Shown here piece by piece: positions 23,094-31,589 of a stretch of 39,132 nucleotides of DNA. Source of the DNA: an uncultured Prevotellaceae bacterium (GTDB taxonomy: Bacteria > Bacteroidota > Bacteroidia > Bacteroidales > Bacteroidaceae); contig CACYNE010000025.1 of NCBI GenBank assembly GCA_902775605.1, forward strand, positions 1 to 39,132, given 5' to 3'. The translations under genes were made by a program, and so were the position numbers. The notes under the pieces were generated by a model. That model did no database searches. It was not told the DNA's origin and saw only the letters and a list, made by a program, of their open reading frames with translations. Every line of letters starts with the position of its first letter. Position 1 is the stretch's first letter.

Positions 23094-24299
23094 TTAGTTC
23101 TTGTAAATGTTGTTTCTCACCTTCGCCAGCGCCTCCACAGAGTATTTCTCTTGGAAGACGGCTTGTGCATGGGTGCCCAGCTCCTTCATCTTCGCACCAT
23201 CGTTGACGAGGCTGTTAATGGCGTGGGCAAAGTCGGCGGGCGTATCTGCAATGAGGCACGACTGCTCATGACGGAAGTCCAACCCCTCCACACCCACTGC
23301 GGTGGTGATGATGGGCCGGCACGACGCTGCCGCATCCAGAATTTTCATTCTCATGCCGCTACCCGTCAGGATGGGCACCATCACGATAGCGCCCTTTAGC
23401 ACCTCCTGCAGGTCATCCACAAAGCCCAGGAAGTGCACCTTTTCATGCCGTTGCTGGTAGTGCTGAGGCCATCCGCCTCCCACTACGTTGATCGCCTTGA
23501 TGGCATCTGTGTTGAGCAGTGGCAGTACCTCACTGATAAACCACTCCATGCCCTCCTGATTAGGGATGTGCGAATAGCCGCCCACAAAGACCACCGTTCC
23601 GTTCCACTCGTGATAGGACAATATCGGTGTGTTGACGGCAGCGGGCGATACGGCGATGGGCACCTTCACACCATCCCGCATCATCACCTCTTTGTCGGTC
23701 TCTGTCAGTGCGATGATCTGATTATATTTGTTCAGGTCGTCAATCTCCGTCTGTTTCATCTCCTTGAAAAGGGTTTCTTCTTGAGGCGTCAGATGCACCT
23801 GATCCAGCAACCGCTGGTTCCTCACGTAGCGTATCTCATGCTGCACATACACCTTCCGTATCTCGGTAGGCAGGAAGTTCACCACATGCTGATACTGATA
23901 GAAATCTACCTGAATCAGCTCTGTATGATGTGCCACGATGGCCAGGTTCACGAAGTTCACAAAGTCCTGCGTAAAGTAAAAACCATAAGGCTTCAAGGCT
24001 CTTTCTGCTTGGAACCGCTCGCTCTTCGGACAGACCTTCAGCTTCAGGGCCCTCACAATCTTATCCTTGAGGAATGGACCATGACACAACTGCCGCCCGT
24101 AGGAATAGGGGAGGAACGTCACCTCTGGCCATACCTTCTGCAAGTGTTTCAGCGCTTCCGGCCTGTTCTTGCCGTTGAAGGGGAAGATCATCTGGATGCG
24201 ATGCTCCTTTCTCAGCGTATCGATGAAGTTATACTGTGCCTGTGCACCGCCGGATTTCAGCGGGTAGGGCAGGAACGGAGTGATAATCGTGATATTCAT
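23094..24299 (-). CDS. Family 4 (GT-B) glycosyltransferase
   Basis: Retaining GT-B transferase, 401 residues. The N-terminal half opens MNITIITPFLPYPLKSGGAQ, with the Gly-rich loop GGAQAQYNF that binds the acceptor. The C-terminal half has GTVVFVGGYSHIPNQEGMEWF, a motif seen in the subgroup of long GT4 proteins, and the donor-binding segment GSGMRMKILDAAASCRPIITT. No membrane helix or signal peptide, so it works at the cytoplasmic face. It begins nine bases after the previous gene's stop and is followed closely by the family 2 enzyme. The donor sugar cannot be read from the sequence. Confidence 0.92.
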   Translation of the reverse strand: MNITIITPFLPYPLKSGGAQAQYNFIDTLRKEHRIQMIFPFNGKNRPEALKHLQKVWPEVTFLPYSYGRQLCHGPFLKDKIVRALKLKVCPKSERFQAERALKPYGFYFTQDFVNFVNLAIVAHHTELIQVDFYQYQHVVNFLPTEIRKVYVQHEIRYVRNQRLLDQVHLTPQEETLFKEMKQTEIDDLNKYNQIIALTETDKEVMMRDGVKVPIAVSPAAVNTPILSYHEWNGTVVFVGGYSHIPNQEGMEWFISEVLPLLNTDAIKAINVVGGGWPQHYQQRHEKVHFLGFVDDLQEVLKGAIVMVPILTGSGMRMKILDAAASCRPIITTAVGVEGLDFRHEQSCLIADTPADFAHAINSLVNDGAKMKELGTHAQAVFQEKYSVEALAKVRNNIYKN

Positions 24300-24308
24300 G
24301 ACGTCAGA

Positions 24309-25451
24309 TTAAAGAATATGTGTTTGGTGAAGAATGCTCGAGAGTCTTGTCACGCCAGCCTGCAACGAGAAACTGTCCTTGAATGCCTGGAACACCGCAT
24401 TGGGCGATACCTCTGCACTGAGCAGCCGTCCCAGAGCTTCCTGAAATGTCTGCTCGTCGTGATAGTCAAACAGAAAGCCTCTCTCTGCCACCCGCTCATA
24501 GCCGTTGGCAGCCACCTCGTGACAGATGACGGGCAGTCCTTGCTTCAGTCCGTCGAAGATACGCAACTTCAAACCGCTGCCCGCATAGATGGGACAGATA
24601 TAATAGTTGCCTTGTCTCACCACGTCGGCCATGTGCTCTGGGTTTGGCACGATGCTGACCCTTTCTGCCTTCTCACACACTGCTTTCAGTTCCTCAGATG
24701 GGTTCCTGCCAGTGATGATGAGGCGGGCCTCCGGACAGCTCTGCAACACCAAGGGCCAGTAGCGTTTGACGAAGTCCATGACGGGCAGGGTCGATTGCCT
24801 GAAATACAGCGAACCGCTGATGATGAACACCTGTCCTGGTGTTTTCTCCTTAAAGAGGGGTTCTTCTATGGCGCGATGCTCAAAGATGCCCCAATGCAGT
24901 ATCCTGCTCTCAGGAAACCATGACCTGAACACCTTGGCATCGTGCTCTGTCACGGTCAGGTTCAGGTCGCTGTATCTCAGACAGTCCCTTTCTGCTTTTT
25001 TCGAGAAATGCAGGAAGGGCCAGCGATAGAGTAGGGGCTTTTCTTTGTTGTTGTCCCTCAGATAGTCGCGTTCCACGTTGTGGTGAATGGTAATCAACTT
25101 GGCTCCCGTGCTCTTGATGAAGGCTGGCAGTCCGGCGCCCGAGAACGTATGGTCAATCACCACCACGTCATAGTGGTGGTTGCGGAGGTGCTCCCTCACA
25201 AAGTAATAATAGGCATTGATGACGCCTCGATACATATCCACCATCTTGCGCACCTTCGTGCGGTGGTCAACGAGCGGCATAAACACCATATTCTCAGGGA
25301 TATACGGCTTGGCTTTATCCATACTGTGACACATCACCGTGCCCTCGGTGAAGAACTTCGCCATACAATGCAGGAAACCTTTCGAAGCGTTGGCACCGCC
25401 ATTGTTCTGGTCCAGTTGATGATGAGTGATATATAGTAGTTTCTTACTCAT
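24309..25451 (-). CDS. Family 4-like (GT-B) glycosyltransferase
   Basis: GT-B transferase of 380 residues. It opens MSKKLLYITHHQLDQNNGGANASKGF with the Gly-rich acceptor loop, has YDVVVIDHTFSGAGLPAF in the N-terminal domain and the donor segment YAGSGLKLRIFDGLKQGLPVICHE in the C-terminal one. The donor motif is the same shape as that of the neighbour at 23094, so the two are paralogues. The ATG at 25449-25451 overlaps the stop of the upstream glycosyltransferase by four bases (ATGA), a sign of translational coupling; the longer frame starting at 25475 is not needed. Confidence 0.9.
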   Translation of the reverse strand: MSKKLLYITHHQLDQNNGGANASKGFLHCMAKFFTEGTVMCHSMDKAKPYIPENMVFMPLVDHRTKVRKMVDMYRGVINAYYYFVREHLRNHHYDVVVIDHTFSGAGLPAFIKSTGAKLITIHHNVERDYLRDNNKEKPLLYRWPFLHFSKKAERDCLRYSDLNLTVTEHDAKVFRSWFPESRILHWGIFEHRAIEEPLFKEKTPGQVFIISGSLYFRQSTLPVMDFVKRYWPLVLQSCPEARLIITGRNPSEELKAVCEKAERVSIVPNPEHMADVVRQGNYYICPIYAGSGLKLRIFDGLKQGLPVICHEVAANGYERVAERGFLFDYHDEQTFQEALGRLLSAEVSPNAVFQAFKDSFSLQAGVTRLSSILHQTHIL

Positions 25452-26386
25452 GCTTTCAAAGATATATAGTACCACTTCAGGAACATCATCCCGCCCGTGC
25501 CTAAGTGCTTTAGTCGGTTATAGCACCATAGCAGTCTCACGGGGTTGCCCTTGACATAGTCAGGCACATACCTGCCCAGTGCTTTGATGATGGCCTTATG
25601 TCTGGGTGCCTCTATCGTGCGCAGGTAGTGGGCATCTGCTTCCGACAGTTCTTTGGCTGACAGCGATTCAAGGAATGCCGAGAACCAGCGATGCTGCGCC
25701 ACAAAAGCCTCTATCTTGATCTTGGCGTTGTCGGCGCTGCTCGTGATGGTCTGTCCGTTGTCGCGATACTGAAAGCATGCCACCTGTGTGTTGGCGATGC
25801 CCTGCTCCTTGGCTGCCCTCAGTGCGGTGATGTCGTCCGAGCCCCATGCCAGCGGCAACTTATAATAGCCGCCTGTCACCTTCAGATAACTGGCGCGGTA
25901 ACAGAAGTCTCCAATAAATTGCTTGTTCCTATGGTCCCATCTGTTCCATAGCATCGACAGGGCCGACTCCCACTCGGGTCTTTCCTCCTGGGTGCCTATC
26001 ACTGTTCCCGTCTCGTTGATAATCTCCGTCATACAGTGATAGACATTCAGACCGGGATGCGCCTCGATGAGGCTTTTATAAACCTCCAGACAGCAGGGCT
26101 TCAGACGGTCATCATCACCTATGCAGATCACGTAGTCGCCCGTGGCCTTCTCCAGACAGATATTCCAGTTGTCCACCACATCCACCGCCCCGCAGTTCTT
26201 CTCATTGCGGTAATACCTGATGCGGCTGTCTTTCATGAATGGCTCCGCCACAGCCCTTAGGTCCTCTGGCGAACAGTCATCCACAATCACCAGTTCCCAG
26301 TCCTGGTAGGTCTGGGTTGCCACACTCTCAATAGCCTCCTTCAGGTATTGTGATTTATATGCCGGTATCGTAATCGTGAATGTCAT
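25448..26386 (-). CDS. Family 2 glycosyltransferase
   Basis: GT-A transferase of 312 residues. MTFTITIPAYKSQYLKEAIESV is the typical opening, then WELVIVDDCSPEDL, and GDYVICIGDDDRLKP with the Asp-Asp-Asp metal site. WGSDDITALRAAKEQG holds the catalytic Asp pair. The start at 26384-26386 follows a complete promoter (TATCTTTG at 26395-26402) that lies in a dispersed repeat; the longer frame begins in that repeat and is rejected. This promoter would let the four glycosyltransferase genes 26386-22285 be expressed apart from the genes upstream of the RAYT. Confidence 0.92.
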   Translation of the reverse strand: MTFTITIPAYKSQYLKEAIESVATQTYQDWELVIVDDCSPEDLRAVAEPFMKDSRIRYYRNEKNCGAVDVVDNWNICLEKATGDYVICIGDDDRLKPCCLEVYKSLIEAHPGLNVYHCMTEIINETGTVIGTQEERPEWESALSMLWNRWDHRNKQFIGDFCYRASYLKVTGGYYKLPLAWGSDDITALRAAKEQGIANTQVACFQYRDNGQTITSSADNAKIKIEAFVAQHRWFSAFLESLSAKELSEADAHYLRTIEAPRHKAIIKALGRYVPDYVKGNPVRLLWCYNRLKHLGTGGMMFLKWYYISLKA

Positions 26387-26394
26387 ACGGACTG

Positions 26395-26426
26395 CAAAGA
26401 TACGAATAAGCAAGGGAAAAACCAAA
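26395..26426 (-). promoter_or_regulatory. Promoter of the four-glycosyltransferase unit, inside a repeat
   Basis: On the minus strand TTTG (26423-26426), 20 bases, TATCTTTG (26395-26402), nine bases above the ATG. Confidence 0.75.
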
Positions 26427-26455
26427 TTTATTTGAGTTTTTCCGAGCGGGAGTAC
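26395..26455. repeat. Dispersed promoter-bearing repeat, third copy
   Basis: CAAAGATACGAATAAGCAAG, then AAAAACCAAAT, TTTGAGTTTTT and CCGAGCGGGAGTA match, with changes, the copies at 20505 and 20592. It is shorter inside and lacks the trailing inverted repeat. Confidence 0.7.
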
Positions 26456-26480
26456 TGACAGTTCTTCCTATTGGGAACAC

Positions 26481-27833
26481 TTACATCGCAGCAATTTGCT
26501 CTGCCATGCCATTCAGGGCCACACATTCCGCACGGGAAATATGCCGTTTGTTCGCATCATATTCCCATGGACTGAGGATGAGTACACGGCCGGCGGCCAC
26601 CGCTTCAAAGAGTTCGCCAGAAGGCTTGTAGTAATCGCGGAAACCGTTATCCTCAAGGACAATAAAAGGATGTCCCTCGGCCAAAAGGACCGACTTGATG
26701 TCTTTCTCTCTGGGCGAGATAAAGGGCGACACCATCACCGTCCCTTGTCGGGCAGCCATGACGCAGCCGTTCATATAATCGCGCAAGGGCTGGGAGTTTC
26801 CTTGTGCAGCTTCATTGACCAAGATGTGGCTCACATGGACTGTTGCGTAATGCGCTGCTTGCAGCAGGGCGATATTGCCCACCCCGGCGTATGTCTGTCC
26901 AGCAATCTCGATGCCTTTCTGAACGCGGAAATAGCCCGGCATAAGGTGCTTCGTGGCCAGCCGCTGGGGATTCATCTGCACATACTCTATCATGGTCCTC
27001 AGCTGTCCCCGTCGCGACAGCGGGCGAATAAAGGGCACCTCCGTAAATATCGGGAACAGCCGGCTGTAGGCCTCACCGCCCAGCATCCCCCTTAGCGGAT
27101 TTTCCCGGCTCCCACCCGGCGCAATGAACGAAAGGCTCAGTTCCGCCCTTTCGCCCCATGCGCCGCCAGCTTGGCTTTCGCCCCATGCGCCGCCTGCTTG
27201 CCTTTCGCCCCTTGCGCCGCCAGCTTGGCTTTCGCCCCATGCGCCGCCTGCTTGCCTTTCGCCCCTTTCGCCGCCTGCTTGCCTTTCGCCCCTTGCGCCG
27301 CCAGTTTGGCCGGCCTCGTTGCTTCCTGCTTGGTTTTCGCCCCTTGCGCCGCCTGCTTTTTCGTTCATTGCGCCGCCAGTTTGGCCGGCCTCGTTCCCGC
27401 CAGCTTTTTTGTCCATTGTGCCGCCTGTTAGGCCGGCCTCGCCTGTTAGGCCGGCATTCAAATAGCTGTGGCCCCGCCCAATCTTTTTGGCCGCTCGCCA
27501 AAATCCTTGCGCCACGTAGCGGATGCTCTGTGGCATCGGCCTGCGAACATACCAAATGCTGTGCAGATGGTCTGGCATCAGGCTGTACTGCAAAATCTGT
27601 ATCTCAGGATGAAAGACCTCTACCGACCGCTGGCAATCCAGCAACGCCTGTCCCAGCTCCGTCCGCTCTATCCTTGCTCGTGCCGGGTCATTGTCAGGGA
27701 TGACGAGCCTGCCCAGCAAGGGCTCTCGCGAGGGAATGGTCAGCGTCAGATGATAGATGCCGATGCCCTTCCATGACGTCCCTGCCTCCTGCCACTGCCA
27801 TTGGCCCTGCCCCTGTTTTCCCGTTCCTTCCAT
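26481..27833 (-). CDS. RAYT-like HUH/Y1 protein with a repeat insertion and extra C-terminal domain
   Basis: Second REP-associated tyrosine transposase-like protein, 450 residues. The N-terminal part (GIYHLTLTIPSREPLLGRL) and HUH motif MPDHLHS (His89, His91) resemble the protein at 4831. Between the HUH motif and the candidate Tyr284 (MIEYVQMNPQR) sits an insertion of about 100 residues (128-229), mostly copies of a nine-residue unit GGARGERQA. The C-terminal part (about 320-450) matches the extra domain of the first protein: TVMVSPFISPREKDI, GHPFIVLEDNGF, KPSGELFEA, VLILSPWEYD, CVALNGMAEQI. Its ATG overlaps the stop of the glycosidase-like gene (TAATG), so it is translated with the polysaccharide operon. 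It may be domesticated; catalytic residues are intact. Confidence 0.83.
   Translation of the reverse strand: MEGTGKQGQGQWQWQEAGTSWKGIGIYHLTLTIPSREPLLGRLVIPDNDPARARIERTELGQALLDCQRSVEVFHPEIQILQYSLMPDHLHSIWYVRRPMPQSIRYVAQGFWRAAKKIGRGHSYLNAGLTGEAGLTGGTMDKKAGGNEAGQTGGAMNEKAGGARGENQAGSNEAGQTGGARGERQAGGERGERQAGGAWGESQAGGARGERQAGGAWGESQAGGAWGERAELSLSFIAPGGSRENPLRGMLGGEAYSRLFPIFTEVPFIRPLSRRGQLRTMIEYVQMNPQRLATKHLMPGYFRVQKGIEIAGQTYAGVGNIALLQAAHYATVHVSHILVNEAAQGNSQPLRDYMNGCVMAARQGTVMVSPFISPREKDIKSVLLAEGHPFIVLEDNGFRDYYKPSGELFEAVAAGRVLILSPWEYDANKRHISRAECVALNGMAEQIAAM
27145..27440. repeat. 27-base tandem array within the second RAYT gene
   Basis: A GC-rich 27-base unit (GCCGCCTGCTTGCCTTTCGC and variants) repeats about six times without interruption in 27160-27310, with degenerate copies further to 27440. 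The period is a multiple of three, so copy number can change without a frame shift. Several other frames on both strands also stay open across it because the unit lacks stop codons; these are not genes. Confidence 0.85.
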
Positions 27834-29035
27834 TACCTGAGCTTGATGATGAGGATGTCGCCAGGGGCGATGGCGTATGAGGCCTTCAGAGGCTCTTCCT
27901 TCAGTTTCTTGGTGATGCGGCAGGGCAGGCGGTTCAGGGCCTTGATACTGACCTTGAGCTGACTGTTAGGGCTTTTATTGACGATGGCGAGATAGTTGTG
28001 GCCGTCTTTCTCCAACTCAGAGACGATGGCCCCCATCTTGCCGGTAACCTTAATCTTCCGCAGGTTCATGGGCACAGAGGAGAGGCGGAGGGTGCCCAGC
28101 GATAGATGCTTGCCCGTGTGACGGACCGAAGTGACCTTGGCGCCATAGAACAGCGGGGCGATTGCCTTCAGTTCGCGGTTCATCTGCTGCACCACGGCAT
28201 AGGTCTTGGTTTTCCTGCCCTCCGTATCCACGGGCGCATCGTGATAGTTAAAACTCTTGGAGTTGGGTGTCCAGTAGGTGAAATACTGGATGGCCTGCGC
28301 CCCATACGCTAGGTTGGCATACACCTGCAGGCGCAGCGATGCCAGGGTGGGAGTGGGGTAGTAGGTGTTGGGCGTGAAGGGCACATCGTGCGGCACCGAC
28401 AGGACAAAGCCCCAGAAAGGCTTGCCTGACGCCATACTCTCGCGACGCACCATCTCCAGGTTATGATACCACGTGGGACGGATGCCGGCCGTGGTGATGG
28501 GGTAGAAGTCGAAAGAGAGCTGTTGGCACGACGTCTTCGAGGCCGACCTGAGATACTCTGGATAGGCCTTCACCTTAAGCGTCGGCTGCACCCAGCTGTC
28601 GTGATAATATGGATGCAGGTTCATGTAAAAGACATGCGTGCTGTCCACCCGTCTGATGCGCTGCATCTCCTTCTCGCGTTGGTGAATGTCAGGTTCCGAC
28701 GGCTCGTCCTGAATGAAATAGCCAAAGAACCCCGGCTCTTTTTTCAGTGTGTTGGCCGCCTTGACGGGGTCGCTGGCCATCTCCTGACAGCGTCCTATCA
28801 ATCTGACGCCATATTTATCCGCTATGCGACAGGCCTTGACCAGCAGGTCCATGGATTCGTAGGTAGGATACTCGCTCACCGTAAAGCCACATTCACTGAA
28901 CGTGCGAAAATTCTCGTCAGAGGTCTTCCAGTCGGGCACGCCAAAAAACGCAATGATGGGCATCTCGTCCTGCCCTTTTGCCGCAGAGACATAAGGACAG
29001 ACAAGGACAGCGAGCAGTAACAGCAGGATACGCAT
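27833..29035 (-). CDS. Secreted TIM-barrel glycoside hydrolase-like protein
   Basis: Exported protein of 400 residues with a signal peptide (MRILLLLLAVLVCPYVSAAKG). The body has the pattern of a TIM barrel of the GH42/GH5-like or DUF4434 class: IIAFFGVPDWK, KYGVRLIGRC, GFFGYFIQDEPSEPD (Glu as possible acid/base), QLSFDFYPIT, PFWGFVLSV, LRLQVYANLAYGAQAIQYFTYW. A small beta domain ends it (about 320-400). It is between the flippase and the RAYT gene of the polysaccharide operon. Hydrolases in such loci often trim or release the polymer. Family assignment below the fold level is uncertain, and no experimentally known substrate can be read off. Confidence 0.75.
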   Translation of the reverse strand: MRILLLLLAVLVCPYVSAAKGQDEMPIIAFFGVPDWKTSDENFRTFSECGFTVSEYPTYESMDLLVKACRIADKYGVRLIGRCQEMASDPVKAANTLKKEPGFFGYFIQDEPSEPDIHQREKEMQRIRRVDSTHVFYMNLHPYYHDSWVQPTLKVKAYPEYLRSASKTSCQQLSFDFYPITTAGIRPTWYHNLEMVRRESMASGKPFWGFVLSVPHDVPFTPNTYYPTPTLASLRLQVYANLAYGAQAIQYFTYWTPNSKSFNYHDAPVDTEGRKTKTYAVVQQMNRELKAIAPLFYGAKVTSVRHTGKHLSLGTLRLSSVPMNLRKIKVTGKMGAIVSELEKDGHNYLAIVNKSPNSQLKVSIKALNRLPCRITKKLKEEPLKASYAIAPGDILIIKLR

Positions 29036-29051
29036 AAGAAGAATGGGAGAT

Positions 29052-30476
29052 TTAACGATGCAGGGAGTGGAGCAGTTGACCCACCACCTTGTTCTTCATG
29101 ACGTATATCTCGTTGATGGCGGCATAGGCCACGGTCAGCACACCGATGCACGACACAATGGCAAACGAGTTGTCGAGGAAGTGATAAACCACCATGGAGA
29201 GCACCAGCAGGGGCACATACGATGCCAGATAGGCGAGAATGCGCTGATAGGGTGGCAGATAGCCAAACTTACGATAGATAGCAGCGATAGACAGCACCAT
29301 GATGGCGCACTCAGAAAACACCCACACGATGGCCGAACCATTAGCACCCATCTGAGGGGTCAGGACGACGTTCAGTGCCAGGGACACGATGGCACCGATG
29401 AGCGAGTTCTTCAGCACCGTATTATCGCAATGCATGGCCATCAGTATCTGGACGACCAGTATCTGCTCGATGCCGATGATGAGCACCAGCGGTGTGATGA
29501 TTCGCAGCGGCAGATATGATCCCTCGAAACCATCGCCTACCACGATGTGCAGCAGGTCGGGACCTGCCACCAACATAAACATGATGGTGGGGAAGGCAAA
29601 GAGGAAGATGGCATCGAAGGCTGTGGTGATCTTCTCCCAGAACTCCTCTTTCTTGCCCTCTGCCAATAGGTTCGAGACACGAGGATACAGGATGTTGGTA
29701 AACGACAGGAGCACGGCCATCAGGAGGTTGTGCAGTCTGTATGCGGTGGTAAAGTAACCCACCTCATCCGTGTCTTTCACAAAGCCCAGCCACACGGGGT
29801 TCAGAGAGATATAGACATTCGACAGGAGCACATACACGCCAAATATCAGGAATGCCCTGTAATAAGGCCTCAGGTCAATGTGGCGGAAGTCCCAGCGGAT
29901 AAACTTGCGGATATACACGATGTTAAACAGGGCATTCGCGACGACGGCACATACTGAGATGATGTAGTAGATCTTATAGTCGGCCGCCTCACGTACAAAC
30001 AGAAACACACTCACCACATAGAGGCACTTCACGAAGAGCGACCGGTTGGTGATGTAACGGAAATCCTCGACCCCCATGAAAAACCACTCCATCAGGAAGA
30101 GGTTGAACGCCAGTTTCACAATACCTACATAAAGCAAGTCCTGATAGGGCATCAGCTTGGGTACGGTGTACATGGCAATCCACAGCACGACGATGGCAAT
30201 GACCGTGGTGATGATGGTCAGCGTCAGCAGCGAGGCAAACGTCTTTGACAACTGCTCTTTGTGGTCACGCACCGCCGCAATCTCTCTGACACCTACGGTG
30301 GAGATGCCCATCATCGAGATAAACATAAAATAGTTGATGAGATTGTCGATGAAGTTCACGATGCCGATGTTCGACAGTCCCAGCGTACGCGATACATAGG
30401 GATAGACAATCAGCGGGAACAGGTATTTCGATACTGTCAGGATACTGCTATAGATAAAGTTCTTTTTCAGGCTCAT
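29052..30476 (-). CDS. Wzx-like polysaccharide flippase
   Basis: Integral inner-membrane protein of 474 residues with about 12-14 hydrophobic helices spread over its length, of the MATE/PST type. It opens MSLKKNFIYSSILTVSKYLFPLIVYPYVSRTLG, the characteristic start of oligosaccharide flippases, and has FIDNLINYFMFISMMGISTVGVREIA and TLTIITTVIAIVVLWI. It moves the lipid-linked repeat unit across the inner membrane for polymerisation. It starts 15 bases after the polymerase gene's stop and precedes the glycosidase-like gene by 16 bases, so it is in the same operon. Confidence 0.93.
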   Translation of the reverse strand: MSLKKNFIYSSILTVSKYLFPLIVYPYVSRTLGLSNIGIVNFIDNLINYFMFISMMGISTVGVREIAAVRDHKEQLSKTFASLLTLTIITTVIAIVVLWIAMYTVPKLMPYQDLLYVGIVKLAFNLFLMEWFFMGVEDFRYITNRSLFVKCLYVVSVFLFVREAADYKIYYIISVCAVVANALFNIVYIRKFIRWDFRHIDLRPYYRAFLIFGVYVLLSNVYISLNPVWLGFVKDTDEVGYFTTAYRLHNLLMAVLLSFTNILYPRVSNLLAEGKKEEFWEKITTAFDAIFLFAFPTIMFMLVAGPDLLHIVVGDGFEGSYLPLRIITPLVLIIGIEQILVVQILMAMHCDNTVLKNSLIGAIVSLALNVVLTPQMGANGSAIVWVFSECAIMVLSIAAIYRKFGYLPPYQRILAYLASYVPLLVLSMVVYHFLDNSFAIVSCIGVLTVAYAAINEIYVMKNKVVGQLLHSLHR

Positions 30477-30491
30477 AGTTCTTGTGTCTGC

Positions 30492-31556
30492 TTATAGCCA
30501 TAGCAGCGAGAGGGCATAGCCCAGCATGCTGGTGATAAACCTCACGGTAGAAATGGCGTTGTTAAGGATTTTACTGAGAATCTGCGGCCGGAAGGCGTAA
30601 TACGAGGCCGTCCACAACAGGATGGTTACCACCGAGAAGTAGTCGTTCATGCGGTTGCCCAGCACCTTACTGATGCTGTAGGCAAAGAACAGGAACAGGA
30701 ATCCCACGGCCTGCAGCTTGATGGCAATGGTGACATACTTCATGTGCTTCACCAGATAGTCATGATAATAGATGCTGGCAAAATAGAGTACGAAGTTCAT
30801 CCAGATAAGGATGTTGATCTCCAGACGCCAGCCTTGCTGATCGTCCTCAATGCCCTTGTCTCTCATGTTGCGATACTTCATCAGCTTCAGTCCACCCAGC
30901 TCGTCAGGGATGAGCATAGAAACATCGAAGTGGGTGAAATAGGCCACCAGTCCCACGGGCACGATGGCATAGAGCACCCAGCGCTGCCACTGGGGCAGTC
31001 GGTTGCTGAACATAAACATCACCAGTCCCGCTGCTGCTGAATAGTGGAACAGGATGCCCAGCAGGATGCAGATAAGGGCAAAGACCTTCTTTTTCTCCAC
31101 ATACAGATAGATGGCCCATAGGAACAGGCCCGATGCTACGGCACAGCGAATCTGCACCAAGTCATGCATCATGTAGTAGTACGACAGATAGATGGTCAGT
31201 GTGAGGAACGGCAGTTTCGATACCTTCCAGAAAAAGGTCAGGTGGAGCGGTATAGACAGGATGGCATAGACAAAGAACAGGGCATTGACGCCCAGGGCCA
31301 GAGAGTGGAGCGTGTCAACGATAAATGTGAACGACGGCTCGCGGAGCAGCACCATCAGGTCGCCTTTCTTGGCATAGAACATCTCCTCATACGATACACT
31401 GTCGGGGGTAGAGCCCACCTCGCGCATGCCTGCAATCATGATCATCACAAAGCCCAGGACAATATATATAATCCTTTTCTCGCTGTCCTTCAGTTGTTCT
31501 TCAACAAACGACAGCGAGAGGCAGATGAAAAATAGCAGAATCAGTGAGATGACCAT
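30492..31556 (-). CDS. EpsG/Wzy-like polysaccharide polymerase
   Basis: Membrane protein of 354 residues with about nine or ten hydrophobic helices. The segment GMREVGSTPDSVSYEEMFY matches the EpsG family, where an Arg/Asp-containing loop follows the second helix; LSYYYMMHDLVQIRCAVASGLFLWA and GILFHYSAAAGL are the other family landmarks (Arg and His of the central loops). It is predicted to join repeat units outside the inner membrane. It lies between the Wzz-like and the Wzx-like gene, with spacings of 33 and 15 bases, the usual Wzx/Wzy arrangement. Confidence 0.88.
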   Translation of the reverse strand: MVISLILLFFICLSLSFVEEQLKDSEKRIIYIVLGFVMIMIAGMREVGSTPDSVSYEEMFYAKKGDLMVLLREPSFTFIVDTLHSLALGVNALFFVYAILSIPLHLTFFWKVSKLPFLTLTIYLSYYYMMHDLVQIRCAVASGLFLWAIYLYVEKKKVFALICILLGILFHYSAAAGLVMFMFSNRLPQWQRWVLYAIVPVGLVAYFTHFDVSMLIPDELGGLKLMKYRNMRDKGIEDDQQGWRLEINILIWMNFVLYFASIYYHDYLVKHMKYVTIAIKLQAVGFLFLFFAYSISKVLGNRMNDYFSVVTILLWTASYYAFRPQILSKILNNAISTVRFITSMLGYALSLLWL

Positions 31557-31589
31557 CGGTGCTTGTTCTTCAACGATTGTTGCGAGTGC

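Noticed and set aside
23433-24923. 496-codon open frame on the plus strand across two glycosyltransferase genes
   Set aside because: It crosses the boundary between two well supported minus-strand genes and has no motif or promoter of its own; GC-biased codon use keeps the antisense frame open.
27124-27703. Several overlapping plus- and minus-strand frames in the 27-base array
   Set aside because: The repeat unit has no stop codon in several frames, so openness is uninformative.
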